Assembly (NCBI RefSeq): GCF_027105095.1
Contig: NZ_CP114278.1
Span: 2,826,501 to 2,890,500 of the forward strand
DNA: 64,000 bases
DNA from: Brevundimonas vesicularis
Lineage (GTDB): Bacteria > Pseudomonadota > Alphaproteobacteria > Caulobacterales > Caulobacteraceae
Reading direction: 5' to 3'
Made by a program: the position numbers and the translations under genes. Below, piece by piece: positions 31,783 through 40,123 of the stretch; within the stretch, counting starts at the first letter, position 1; each line of letters opens with the position of its first letter. The notes below the pieces were generated by a model, which saw only the letters and a list, made by a program, of their open reading frames with translations, was not told the DNA's origin and searched no databases.

Positions 31783-32485
31783 TCAATTCCCCCGAGGACC
31801 GTCGTCCGCTGCGCCTAGAACCCGAAGCGCCCCCGCTGGGTTGCACGCAATGTGTCCGACACCGAACATAGGCGTCTATCGCCGGGTTTCTGTGGACAAG
31901 GCAAGTCGCTGATCCGCAATCGCGAATTTGATCCGTCCACCGATGTTCACAGGCTTGTCCACCGCCGCCGGGCCAATGACGAACATCGGGGCGAGTTCGG
32001 GCGCTTGCCTCATAGCCGGTTTCGTCCGAACGTCAACAGGCCAAGGGACACGGGGCAGCGGAAATCCAGGGAGACCTGGACCTCCAGCGAACCGGCCCGG
32101 CTCTCCGACCCGGCGCTTCGGGCGATCTTCGGATCGTAACGTGCGACAGGCGGGATCCAGGCTCCAGTCCTCGACGGTCTTCGGATCGACGACAGACAGG
32201 AGAACCGGATCGGGATCGACGGACGACGCAGCGCAATCTGCGGAACGCCGAAGACCAGGAGCGCGACAGGATAAAGCCGACCGCCCTTTCGGGTTCGCCC
32301 GAAACGACGCTGAAGCCAAGGTCCAGACCCGAACGGCCAAGTCCAACCCGGACTTGGCGAGGGGACGAAGCTGACGGGTCCGCCCGCACGCTTCGTCCCC
32401 TCGCTCAATTCGGCGCTAACTTCACGAAATCACGCTAGACAGCCGCCGCGCCAGATGCACCCATGGAGTGCAGACGGAGGCACCC
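31783..32485. other. 703-bp gene-free region between divergent genes
   Basis: No convincing coding frame: frames on both strands overlap one another, are low complexity and lack start sites. The region holds an inverted pair GTGGACAAG / CTTGTCCAC (about 31892-31900 and 31954-31962) resembling DnaA-box cores, a direct repeat of TCTTCGGATCG (about 32126 and 32178), and the 15-bp-stem hairpin at 32357. It must contain promoters for the hybrid kinase and the TonB-domain gene, and may hold an unannotated RNA. Confidence 0.5.
32357..32404. other. Long perfect hairpin upstream of the TonB-domain gene
   Basis: GCGAGGGGACGAAGC (32357-32371) and GCTTCGTCCCCTCGC (32390-32404) pair over 15 bp without mismatch around an 18-nt loop that itself contains CGGG..CCCG. 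There is no T-tract after it on either strand, so it is not a simple terminator. It lies 81 bp before the next ATG and could be a small-RNA element or a transcript structure. Confidence 0.7.
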
Positions 32486-33715
32486 ATGCGCGCGATCCTG
32501 TTCGGCCTCGGCCTGACCCTGACAACGACATCGGCCTTGGCCAACACGACCGATCAGGCGACGCGACCTCTTGAGACGCCTCCGGTTCGCGTCGATAGCG
32601 TCAGGCGAGGTGAACGGACGATCGAGCCGACCCTTCTTCAGATTCCCACAACCGAAGTCACGTGTGATGGTGCGACGCTCCGACCAGCGTATGCCGATGA
32701 TCTCCGGATCGAATCCACACGCCACTATTCCAACGGGTCCGTCCTGCAGAAGCCCGAGGTGGTCCTGAACTTCGCCGTCGATGAGACGGGGCGCACCCGC
32801 GACATCCGTCCCGCATCGTTGGCCGATCCAATCGATGAAATCGTCATTCCGGCGAGAATTCCCTCCGATCAGGAACAGGCCGCCCTTGCCGCCTGGCGCT
32901 TCGCAGGCGGGCCTCTCAGTAATTGCCGCCTGACAATCCGCTACATCGCCAAGCCCGTGGCCGAAGCGAGTAAGAACGACCTGCTGCGATACTTCGCCGT
33001 CACCCGTACGCGTGGTCCGCTCCGCGACGCCGTCGCCGCGCGCCTGGCTGGCCCAGACGCCAACTGCGGCGGGGATCGTCGCGGCGGCCGCTCGCCGCGC
33101 ACCGTCAGCCACCCCGACGACAGGGTCGGCCAACGGCCACCGCCTGGTGGTCGGTCCTGGACCGTCCTGCGTTGGGACGTAGACGCTGAGGGCCGGGCTG
33201 TGGACGTGGAAACCCTGGGCTCGTCCGGCGACGCCGCCTTCGACGCAGAGACACGTCGCGCCCTCTCGAACACCGTCGTCCAAGGCGGCGTGCCGCTGAA
33301 AGGTTGCGTCTTCAACTTCCACCGGGGCGGCGACCGCCTGCCTGCGCCGGCCCTGCCCGAGCGTGAGGACGACCCGCTGCAAAACTGTCCGGCCGAAGTC
33401 CGCTCGCGGTTGCAGGCGCGCGGCGCCCCGGATTCCTTCCCTATCGCCTTTCGCGAGCGCGGGATCGAGGGCTGGGCCCTGGTGCGGTTCGATCTCGCGA
33501 CCTGGGGCCAGGTCGGCAATGTCCAGATCATCGACGCCCAACCCGCCGCCGCCTTTGGCGACAGCGGCCGTCGCACGGTCCAATCGGGCCGCGCCGAACC
33601 GTCCAACACTTTCGGCGTCCGCTGCGTCGTGCCCGTCCGCTACGTCCTGCCCACCAATCCGGTCAGCGGAGAGCCGGTCCGAGGCGACAGGTCGGACGAC
33701 AACGCGGCCGACTGA
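32486..33715 (+). CDS. Periplasmic protein with TonB-C-like repeats
   Basis: 409 residues starting MRAILFGLGLTLTTTSALA, a clear Sec signal peptide, with GGAGG 7 nt before the ATG. The mature part holds three TonB-C-like modules: VLNFAVDETGRTRDIRPA, SWTVLRWDVDAEGRAVDVET and FRERGIEGWALVRFDL. Each is followed by a segment with a conserved Cys (SNCRLTIRY, KGCVFNFH, GVRCVVPVRYVL). There is no N-terminal membrane anchor or Pro-rich spacer, so it is not a classical TonB; such solo TonB-C proteins are common in Caulobacterales with unknown roles. Confidence 0.75.
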   Translation: MRAILFGLGLTLTTTSALANTTDQATRPLETPPVRVDSVRRGERTIEPTLLQIPTTEVTCDGATLRPAYADDLRIESTRHYSNGSVLQKPEVVLNFAVDETGRTRDIRPASLADPIDEIVIPARIPSDQEQAALAAWRFAGGPLSNCRLTIRYIAKPVAEASKNDLLRYFAVTRTRGPLRDAVAARLAGPDANCGGDRRGGRSPRTVSHPDDRVGQRPPPGGRSWTVLRWDVDAEGRAVDVETLGSSGDAAFDAETRRALSNTVVQGGVPLKGCVFNFHRGGDRLPAPALPEREDDPLQNCPAEVRSRLQARGAPDSFPIAFRERGIEGWALVRFDLATWGQVGNVQIIDAQPAAAFGDSGRRTVQSGRAEPSNTFGVRCVVPVRYVLPTNPVSGEPVRGDRSDDNAAD

Positions 33716-33759
33716 CGCCCCGCCTTCCCAAGGCCCCTATCGCCCCGTAAGTCAGGGGC

Positions 33760-34800
33760 ATGAGCTTGTTGGGGAATCGCCTGCTGACCCGTCGCCGTGC
33801 GCTGATCGCGGGCGGGGCGGCTGTGGCGGCGGGAGCGATCGGGCTTCGGGCCTGCGGACGGGCCGAGGCGCCGGTGGACGAACAGGGCCGCGTGCGCCTG
33901 CGTTTCGCCACCGACTGGCGCGCCCAGGCCGAACAGGGCGGCTTCTATCAGGCGCTCGCCAGCGGGGCCTATGAGAAGCGCGGGCTGAACGTCCAGATCG
34001 TCCAGGGCGGGCCGGGCGTGAACGTGCCGCACCTGCTGGCCACCGGCGCGGTCGAACTGGGCATGGGCTCCAACAGCTTCATCCCCCTGAATCTGGTCGC
34101 GTCCGGCGCGCCGGTGAAGGCGGTCGCCGCCTTCTTCCAGAAGGACCCGCAGGTCCTGATGGCCCATCCCGACGCGGCGCTGGAAACCATCGCCGATCTG
34201 GCCGGCCGACCCTTCCTGTTGTCCGAGGCCGGGATCAGCACCTTCTGGGTGTGGCTGAAGGCCAAATACGGCTTCACCGACGAACAACTGCGCCCCTTCG
34301 CCTACGACCCCGCCGCCTTCATCGCCAATGCGCGGGCGGTGCAGCAGGGCTATCTGACCAGCGATCCCTACGCCATCGAACAGGCGGCCGATTTCGACCC
34401 GCGCGTCTTTCTGCTGGCCGACGAGGGCTATCCCTCCTACGCCGCCATGGTCCTGGCGCCCAACGCCTTCGCCCGGGACAATGCGGCGGCGCTGCGCAGC
34501 TTCATCGCCGCATCGGCCGAGGGCTGGCGCGACTACATCCGGGGCGACGCCTCGGCCGCCGACGCCTTGATCCGCAAGGACAACCCGGACATGACGCAAG
34601 GCCTGCTGGACCAGGCCCGCGAGCGCCTACGCGACTACGCCATCGTCGATGGCGGCGACGCGGCGCTTTACGGCCTGGGCGCCCTGACCGAGGACCGCTG
34701 GCAGGCCTTCTTCGACGTGACCTCGAAAGCGGGGGTTTACGAAGCCGGTCTGAACTGGCGCGACGCCTTCACCGACAACTATCTGCCCGGTCGCGGCTGA
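33760..34800 (+). CDS. ABC transporter substrate-binding protein (SsuA/NMT1-like), Tat-exported
   Basis: 346 residues. The N-terminus LLTRRRALIAGGAAVAAGA is a Tat-like signal. The mature part FATDWRAQAEQGGFYQALAS, LNVQIVQGGPGVNVPHLLA, ELGMGSNSFIPLNL and the downstream two-lobe fold are those of SsuA/THI5/NMT1-type periplasmic binding proteins for sulfonates, nitrate-like anions or pyrimidine precursors. A Cys in LRACGR might mimic a lipobox but the Arg makes it atypical. No permease or ATPase gene is adjacent, so the ligand and partner are unknown. Confidence 0.82.
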   Translation: MSLLGNRLLTRRRALIAGGAAVAAGAIGLRACGRAEAPVDEQGRVRLRFATDWRAQAEQGGFYQALASGAYEKRGLNVQIVQGGPGVNVPHLLATGAVELGMGSNSFIPLNLVASGAPVKAVAAFFQKDPQVLMAHPDAALETIADLAGRPFLLSEAGISTFWVWLKAKYGFTDEQLRPFAYDPAAFIANARAVQQGYLTSDPYAIEQAADFDPRVFLLADEGYPSYAAMVLAPNAFARDNAAALRSFIAASAEGWRDYIRGDASAADALIRKDNPDMTQGLLDQARERLRDYAIVDGGDAALYGLGALTEDRWQAFFDVTSKAGVYEAGLNWRDAFTDNYLPGRG

Positions 34801-34895
34801 CACGCAGTCGTTGTCGAATCCCGGCTTCACATTAGCGCGGGATTAAGGGGTCGATCCGTAGTGTGTGCGCTGGAATTCCTCTCCGAAGAGCCGCC

Positions 34896-35798
34896 ATGCG
34901 CCGCGCCCTCGCAGTTTCGATCGTCCTGACCGCCGCCAATCTGGCGGCTGGCGCCGCCGTGGCCCAGCAGGCGCCGACCAACGCCTCAGGCCTGCGCTAC
35001 CTGTCGTGGCCCGGCAAGCCTCCGGTCGCCGCCCTTGCGACGCCGACGCCCGCCGTCATCCAGGCCGAGACGCCCGCCCCGACCGTGACCGCCGCCAATC
35101 GCACCCTGCCCGGCGCCATGCCCCTGGCCCGCCTGTCGCCCGTCCCCTCGGTCACCCCCTCGATCGCCACGCCGCGCAGCAACGGCCTGACGCCCGCCAG
35201 CGCCTGGATGCCCCAGCGCGCGCCGACGCAGGCCGAGCCTGCGCATAGTGTGCCCGTAGGGGCCGCACCCGTAGAAACCGCCCCGGCGACGGCGACGCGC
35301 GTCGCGCCCTCGCCCTATGTTCCGGAGCCGCAAACCTCCGCGCCTCAGCCTCAGCCTGAACCTAAGATGCAGGCCGAGCCTGCGCCCGTCCCGCAGCAGG
35401 CCGCGCAGGCCGAGCCGCAGCCCGCGCCTCAGCCGGCTCAGGCGGCGGTCGCCGATCCGATGGCCCCACGCCGCGACGCCCCCATCTATCGCCTGCAGCG
35501 GCCCCAGGCCGGCGCGCCGCTGGACGCCGCCGCCGTCGCCGCCAGCGGCCAGGCCGCCCAGACGCCCACAGCCGGCGACAACAGCGCCCGCTACTATTCG
35601 GTCCACCGCCAGGCCGGCCGTCACCCCGACGCCATTCCCGCGCCGCAACAGACCTATCTCGATGCCATGCCCGTCCAGATGGCCCAGACGCCGCAATCCA
35701 GCGACCTGGCCCAGCCGGACGGTCCGCCCGCCCTGATCCGCAACGCCAACGGCACCCTGCGCGCCGTGCCCCAGACTGAAGCCGACAACCTGCCATGA
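34896..35798 (+). CDS. Secreted Pro/Ala/Gln-rich low-complexity protein
   Basis: 300 residues with a signal peptide (MRRALAVSIVLTAANLAAGA, cleavage near AVAQQ). The mature chain is almost entirely disordered, rich in Pro, Ala and Gln, with runs such as PQPQPEPKMQAEPAPVPQQA and a conserved-looking YYSVHRQAGRHPDAIPAPQQ segment before the end. GAAGAG precedes the ATG. Its stop overlaps the DUF2336 start as ATGA, so the two are co-translated. No family recognised; it probably spans or decorates the envelope. Confidence 0.7.
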   Translation: MRRALAVSIVLTAANLAAGAAVAQQAPTNASGLRYLSWPGKPPVAALATPTPAVIQAETPAPTVTAANRTLPGAMPLARLSPVPSVTPSIATPRSNGLTPASAWMPQRAPTQAEPAHSVPVGAAPVETAPATATRVAPSPYVPEPQTSAPQPQPEPKMQAEPAPVPQQAAQAEPQPAPQPAQAAVADPMAPRRDAPIYRLQRPQAGAPLDAAAVAASGQAAQTPTAGDNSARYYSVHRQAGRHPDAIPAPQQTYLDAMPVQMAQTPQSSDLAQPDGPPALIRNANGTLRAVPQTEADNLP

Positions 35799-36910
35799 GC
35801 GATCGCGCCGTGATCGAACCCGCCGAGATCAAGGGCTCGCGCCTGCCGGAGCTCATTGGGCTGGCCAGCGAGGAGTCCAGCGAAAAGCGCCGCCTGCTTC
35901 TGCGCGAACTGACCGAGCATTTCTTCGGCGTGCCCGCCCCCAACGCCAATGAGAACGTGCTTTACGGCGCCGTGCTGGCCAAACTGTCCGACGAGATGGA
36001 GGTCGCGGTTCGCGCCGAGCTGGCCACGCGGTTCGCCCACGCCCCCAATGCGCCCCACAGCCTGATCCGACGCTTCGCCGACGACGAGATCGAAGTCGCT
36101 GAAGAGGTGCTGCGCGCCTCCACCGTCCTGACCGACGACGACCTGATCCAGATCGTGCGCAAGCGCAGCCAGGGCCATCTGCGCGCCGTCTCGGGTCGCG
36201 CGACCGTGTCGGAGGCCGTGTCGGACGTCATCGTCGAACACGGCGACGACCACACGCTGGACACCCTGCTGCGAAACGACGGCGCCCGGTTGTCGCGCGC
36301 GGCGTCCGAAACCGCCGTCGAACGCGCCAAGGCCAATCCGGCCCTGCACGCCGCTACGGTCGAGCGCCAGAGCCTGCCCGCCGACCTGCTGAACGAGATG
36401 TATTTCGTCGTCGAGGCCCGCCTGCGTCACCAGATTCTGGAACAGAACGCCCGTATGGACCCGGCCCTGCTCGAGGCGGCGCTGACCGCCGGCCGCACCC
36501 GCGTCGCCACCCACGACGGCTCCCTGCCCGCCGACTACGTCGAGAATCTGGCCTATATCGACGAGCTTCAGGCGGCCGGGCAGCTGACGCCCCAGACCCT
36601 GATCCGTTTCCTGCGCTCCAACGCCAAGACCCAGTTCCTGATCGCCCTGTCGAAACTGGCCGAAATCGACTTCCACACCGCGCGCGGCATCGTCGAGCGC
36701 AAGGATCTGGACGCCCTGTCGGTGGTCTGCAAGGCGGCCGACATGGATCGGGCCGTCTATCTGACCTACGCCGTGGCCATTCTGGGGTCGGAAGACAATC
36801 CAATGGGCAAGGCCGCAGCCTACGGCCGCCTGTACGGCGAACTGACCCGCGACGCGGCGCTGCGCACCCTGCGCTTCTGGCGCATGCGCCGGACCGCCCA
36901 GGCGGCGTAA
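35795..36910 (+). CDS. DUF2336 protein (1)
   Basis: 371 residues, alpha-helical and repeat-like, with the DUF2336 pattern: LRELTEHFFGVPAPNANE, VLAKLSDEMEVAVRAELATR, FADDEIEVAEEVLRAS and a closing RTLRFWRMRRTAQ. The family is restricted to alphaproteobacteria and has HEAT-like helical repeats; its function is not known. It is coupled to the secreted low-complexity protein by a 4-nt overlap. A paralogue lies 0.8 kb downstream on the other strand. Confidence 0.85.
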   Translation: MSDRAVIEPAEIKGSRLPELIGLASEESSEKRRLLLRELTEHFFGVPAPNANENVLYGAVLAKLSDEMEVAVRAELATRFAHAPNAPHSLIRRFADDEIEVAEEVLRASTVLTDDDLIQIVRKRSQGHLRAVSGRATVSEAVSDVIVEHGDDHTLDTLLRNDGARLSRAASETAVERAKANPALHAATVERQSLPADLLNEMYFVVEARLRHQILEQNARMDPALLEAALTAGRTRVATHDGSLPADYVENLAYIDELQAAGQLTPQTLIRFLRSNAKTQFLIALSKLAEIDFHTARGIVERKDLDALSVVCKAADMDRAVYLTYAVAILGSEDNPMGKAAAYGRLYGELTRDAALRTLRFWRMRRTAQAA

Positions 36911-36921
36911 CGCCTCACTGA

Positions 36922-37083
36922 CCTCTCCCTCCCCCTGCGGGGGAGGGTGGCTGAGGCGCAGCCGAAGCCGGGTGGGGACGGCAAGCGACGTCCCACCATC
37001 CTTCTTGTTTCAAGAAAGTGAGTCCCTGCCGGGCCGGCCCCACCCGGTCGCTACGCGACCACCCTCCCCCGCCGGGGAGGGAG
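36922..37083. repeat. Dispersed palindromic repeat (family A, second variant)
   Basis: CTCCCTCCCCCTGCGGGGGA with GGGTGGCTGAGGCGCAGCCG and GGTGGGGACGG on the left; CCCCACCCGGTCGCTACGCG, ACCACCCTCCCCCGCC and GGGGAGGGAG on the right, inverted. The internal core differs from other family A copies (GGGTGGGGACGG in place of GGTGGAGGGGGCG), marking a subfamily. Confidence 0.8.
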
Positions 37084-37102
37084 AATGCTCGTGCCGCCAA
37101 AA

Positions 37103-37135
37103 CGAAAACGCCCGCCTCCTGTCGGAAGCGGGCGT
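37103..37135 (-). terminator. Rho-independent terminator of the mucR-like gene
   Basis: On the minus strand ACGCCCGC - 12-nt loop - GCGGGCGT is followed by TTTCGTTTT. The 8-bp GC stem lies 24 nt past the mucR stop, with a good U-tract. Confidence 0.85.
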
Positions 37136-37158
37136 CTCCAGACCGAAACTGATCCGGT

Positions 37159-37593
37159 TTACTTCTTCGCGCGGGTTCCGGCGGCGCGGGCGGGCTTGCG
37201 GCCGCCCTGGCCCAGGCCCATCGACTTGGCCAGTTCCGACCGCGCCTTGGCGTAGTTCGGGGCGACCATCGGATAGTCTTTCGGCAGACCCCATTTGGTG
37301 CGGTATTCTTCGGGGCTCATGTCGTATTTGGTGCGCAGGTGACGCTTCAACGACTTGAACTTGCGGCCGTCTTCCAGGCAGATCAGAAAATCGGGGGCGA
37401 TCGACTTGCGGATCGGCACGGCCGGTTCCTTGGGTTCAGGTTCGGCCTCGACCGGACCATTCGACACACCCGACAGGGCGGCGTGAATATTGGCGATAAG
37501 CGCAGGCAAGGCCTCTGCCGAGACCGAGTTGTTGCCGACATAGGCCGACACGATGTCTGCGGTCATCTCCAGCAGTTCGGGCTTATCTTCCAT
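37159..37593 (-). CDS. mucR: MucR/Ros-family transcriptional regulator
   Basis: 144 residues typical of MucR: N-terminal oligomerisation helices (LLEMTADIVSAYVGNN, LPALIANIHAAL), an acidic/Pro linker, and the Ros DNA-binding domain FLICLEDGRKFKSLKRHL with SPEEYRTKWGLPKDYPMVAP. Compared with Ros, the zinc ligands read Cys72, Asp75, His85 and then Lys89/Tyr90 where His is expected, so one ligand is missing and zinc binding may be lost, as in some Mesorhizobium relatives. In Caulobacter MucR proteins act with SciP and CtrA on cell-cycle genes; ctrA lies 17 kb away. A terminator follows. Confidence 0.93.
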   Translation of the reverse strand: MEDKPELLEMTADIVSAYVGNNSVSAEALPALIANIHAALSGVSNGPVEAEPEPKEPAVPIRKSIAPDFLICLEDGRKFKSLKRHLRTKYDMSPEEYRTKWGLPKDYPMVAPNYAKARSELAKSMGLGQGGRKPARAAGTRAKK

Positions 37594-37743
37594 TATCGGC
37601 TTCGCTTTCCTGATCTATTGAGTTCGGCTGATTCTCCAACCGAACGATGCGTATAGCGTCATAGTGTTATTTCAACCAGGAAGCAAACACGCGCCAAGGC
37701 GGTGCGCTATGCACGTCTATGCAGTTGAAGTTAATGGTAAGAG

Positions 37744-38961
37744 CTAGCGACCGAAGTCTTCGGCTAACACCATCATCGCCGCGCGTTCAGGCGCCGAATA
37801 TTCATCGATGGCGTCATCCTCGCCGTCGCGAATGGCGCGCAACAGCGTCGGCGTCAGGGCTGAAGATAGGGACCAGTTCCAGTAACGCAGCACCGTCTGG
37901 GCGCGATCGACGGCCAACATTTCATAGGTGATCTGGACCCGCTCCCAATCGGGATGGATATGGCCGTCCGCCGTCGTCTCGGGCCGCCGCATCGAGCGCC
38001 ACAGATTGGTCAGATCGACGCGCGACATCCCCGTCGCCTTGCACAGGATGGCCAGCGGCTCGCCGCCGGGATCGCCCAGAAGCTTGGCCCCCGTCAGCGG
38101 CTTGATCCCGGCCAGGAAGGCGATCTCGGACGCCGTCTCGCGCGTCAGGCCGTCGCGCGCGGCGACCATGACCGCGTGTTCCAGATTGTCGAACGGGCTT
38201 TTTTCGACGGCTGCGCGGTTCCTCTGGCGACGCTCGATGAACTGCAACGCCTTGCGAGCGACCGGGTCGGACCAGCCTTCCTGATTGGCCATGGGAAAGA
38301 CGTCCTCCGACGCCTCCTGCATGACTTCGCGCGACACGGCGAACCGTTGGAGAATTGTGCGGCGATCCTCGGGCGCGCACCACCAGAACATCACATAGGC
38401 GCCCGACGGCCTCAGCTCCGGCCGTTTCAGCAAGGGTGCGCACAGGCCCGGCGATTGGCGGCTCAGGCCCACGACCGTCTCGACGCCCAACTGGGATAGG
38501 CGCGCGGTCGGATTGCGCAGCACCGCCTCGATCACCCCCATCTCGCCGAAGGAGAACAGGGTTTCGGTCACGATCTCCGACAGACCGCGTCGCGCCGCGA
38601 TCAGCAGCCGGTGCTCGAAACTGGCGTCGCGCGCGCAGCCGACGATGTCCGCATCGCTCAGCGAGGCGCATTGTTCGATCAGCAGGCCGGCGATGTCCGG
38701 ATCGTCACGCAACAGGATGCGCGCCACGCTGTTGGGCAGTTCAGCCAGCGGCGCCAGACGCGAGGCCACGCGCTTGCGCTCGTCGTGCGAGGCCAGCCGC
38801 AGCATCTCGACCAGCAGGTCGCCCGTCACCGCCCGCTCGAAGGCGTTGATCCGGCTGGCGGGCAGCGAAACCACATCGGCCAGACGCTTCAGCAGCGCCC
38901 GGCGCGCACGCAGCGGCGGCGGCGTCGCCTCGTCCTCGATCATGCCTGCGGGATCGCCCAT
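37744..38961 (-). CDS. DUF2336 protein (2)
   Basis: 405 residues with the same helical DUF2336 architecture as the gene at 35795: LKRLADVVSLPASRINAFER, LLVEMLRLASHDERKRVASR, LLRDDPDIAGLLIEQCASL, RLLIAARRGLSEIVTETLF and a closing LRYWNWSLSSALTP. It differs in length and by a central WWCAPEDRRTILQRFAVSRE block. The acidic/charged surface suggests a soluble protein-interaction scaffold; function unknown. It stands alone between mucR and cysK. Confidence 0.85.
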   Translation of the reverse strand: MGDPAGMIEDEATPPPLRARRALLKRLADVVSLPASRINAFERAVTGDLLVEMLRLASHDERKRVASRLAPLAELPNSVARILLRDDPDIAGLLIEQCASLSDADIVGCARDASFEHRLLIAARRGLSEIVTETLFSFGEMGVIEAVLRNPTARLSQLGVETVVGLSRQSPGLCAPLLKRPELRPSGAYVMFWWCAPEDRRTILQRFAVSREVMQEASEDVFPMANQEGWSDPVARKALQFIERRQRNRAAVEKSPFDNLEHAVMVAARDGLTRETASEIAFLAGIKPLTGAKLLGDPGGEPLAILCKATGMSRVDLTNLWRSMRRPETTADGHIHPDWERVQITYEMLAVDRAQTVLRYWNWSLSSALTPTLLRAIRDGEDDAIDEYSAPERAAMMVLAEDFGR

Positions 38962-39004
38962 CCCCCCACCCTAGACGCGAGCGGTTAATCGGGCGTGAGC
39001 CGGA

Positions 39005-39985
<981 letters not shown>

Positions 39986-40123
39986 GGAAAAGGTCTCCGG
40001 TCAAATCTCGGCGCCTAAAAGATAGACCGCGATCTCGATCCGCAAGGGCGCCGACGAGATCATTTCTGCAAGGTCGGATGAGTTCCGGCGCCGCAGGCCT
40101 GCCGGAACCCAAGACACACTGAT

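Noticed and set aside
31892..31962. DnaA-box-like pair as a replication origin
   Set aside because: Only two imperfect cores, no AT-rich unwinding element and no origin-linked genes; kept only as a possible binding pair.
31876..32408. Open frames of 118-156 codons on both strands in the gap before the TonB-domain gene
   Set aside because: They overlap one another on both strands, are Arg/Gly/Ser-rich low complexity and have no ribosome-binding site or family resemblance; GC-rich DNA gives such frames by chance.
40082..40108. GTTCCGGC...GCCGGAAC hairpin after the first MCP as a terminator
   Set aside because: The stem is 8 bp but the loop is 11 nt and no T-tract follows on either strand.
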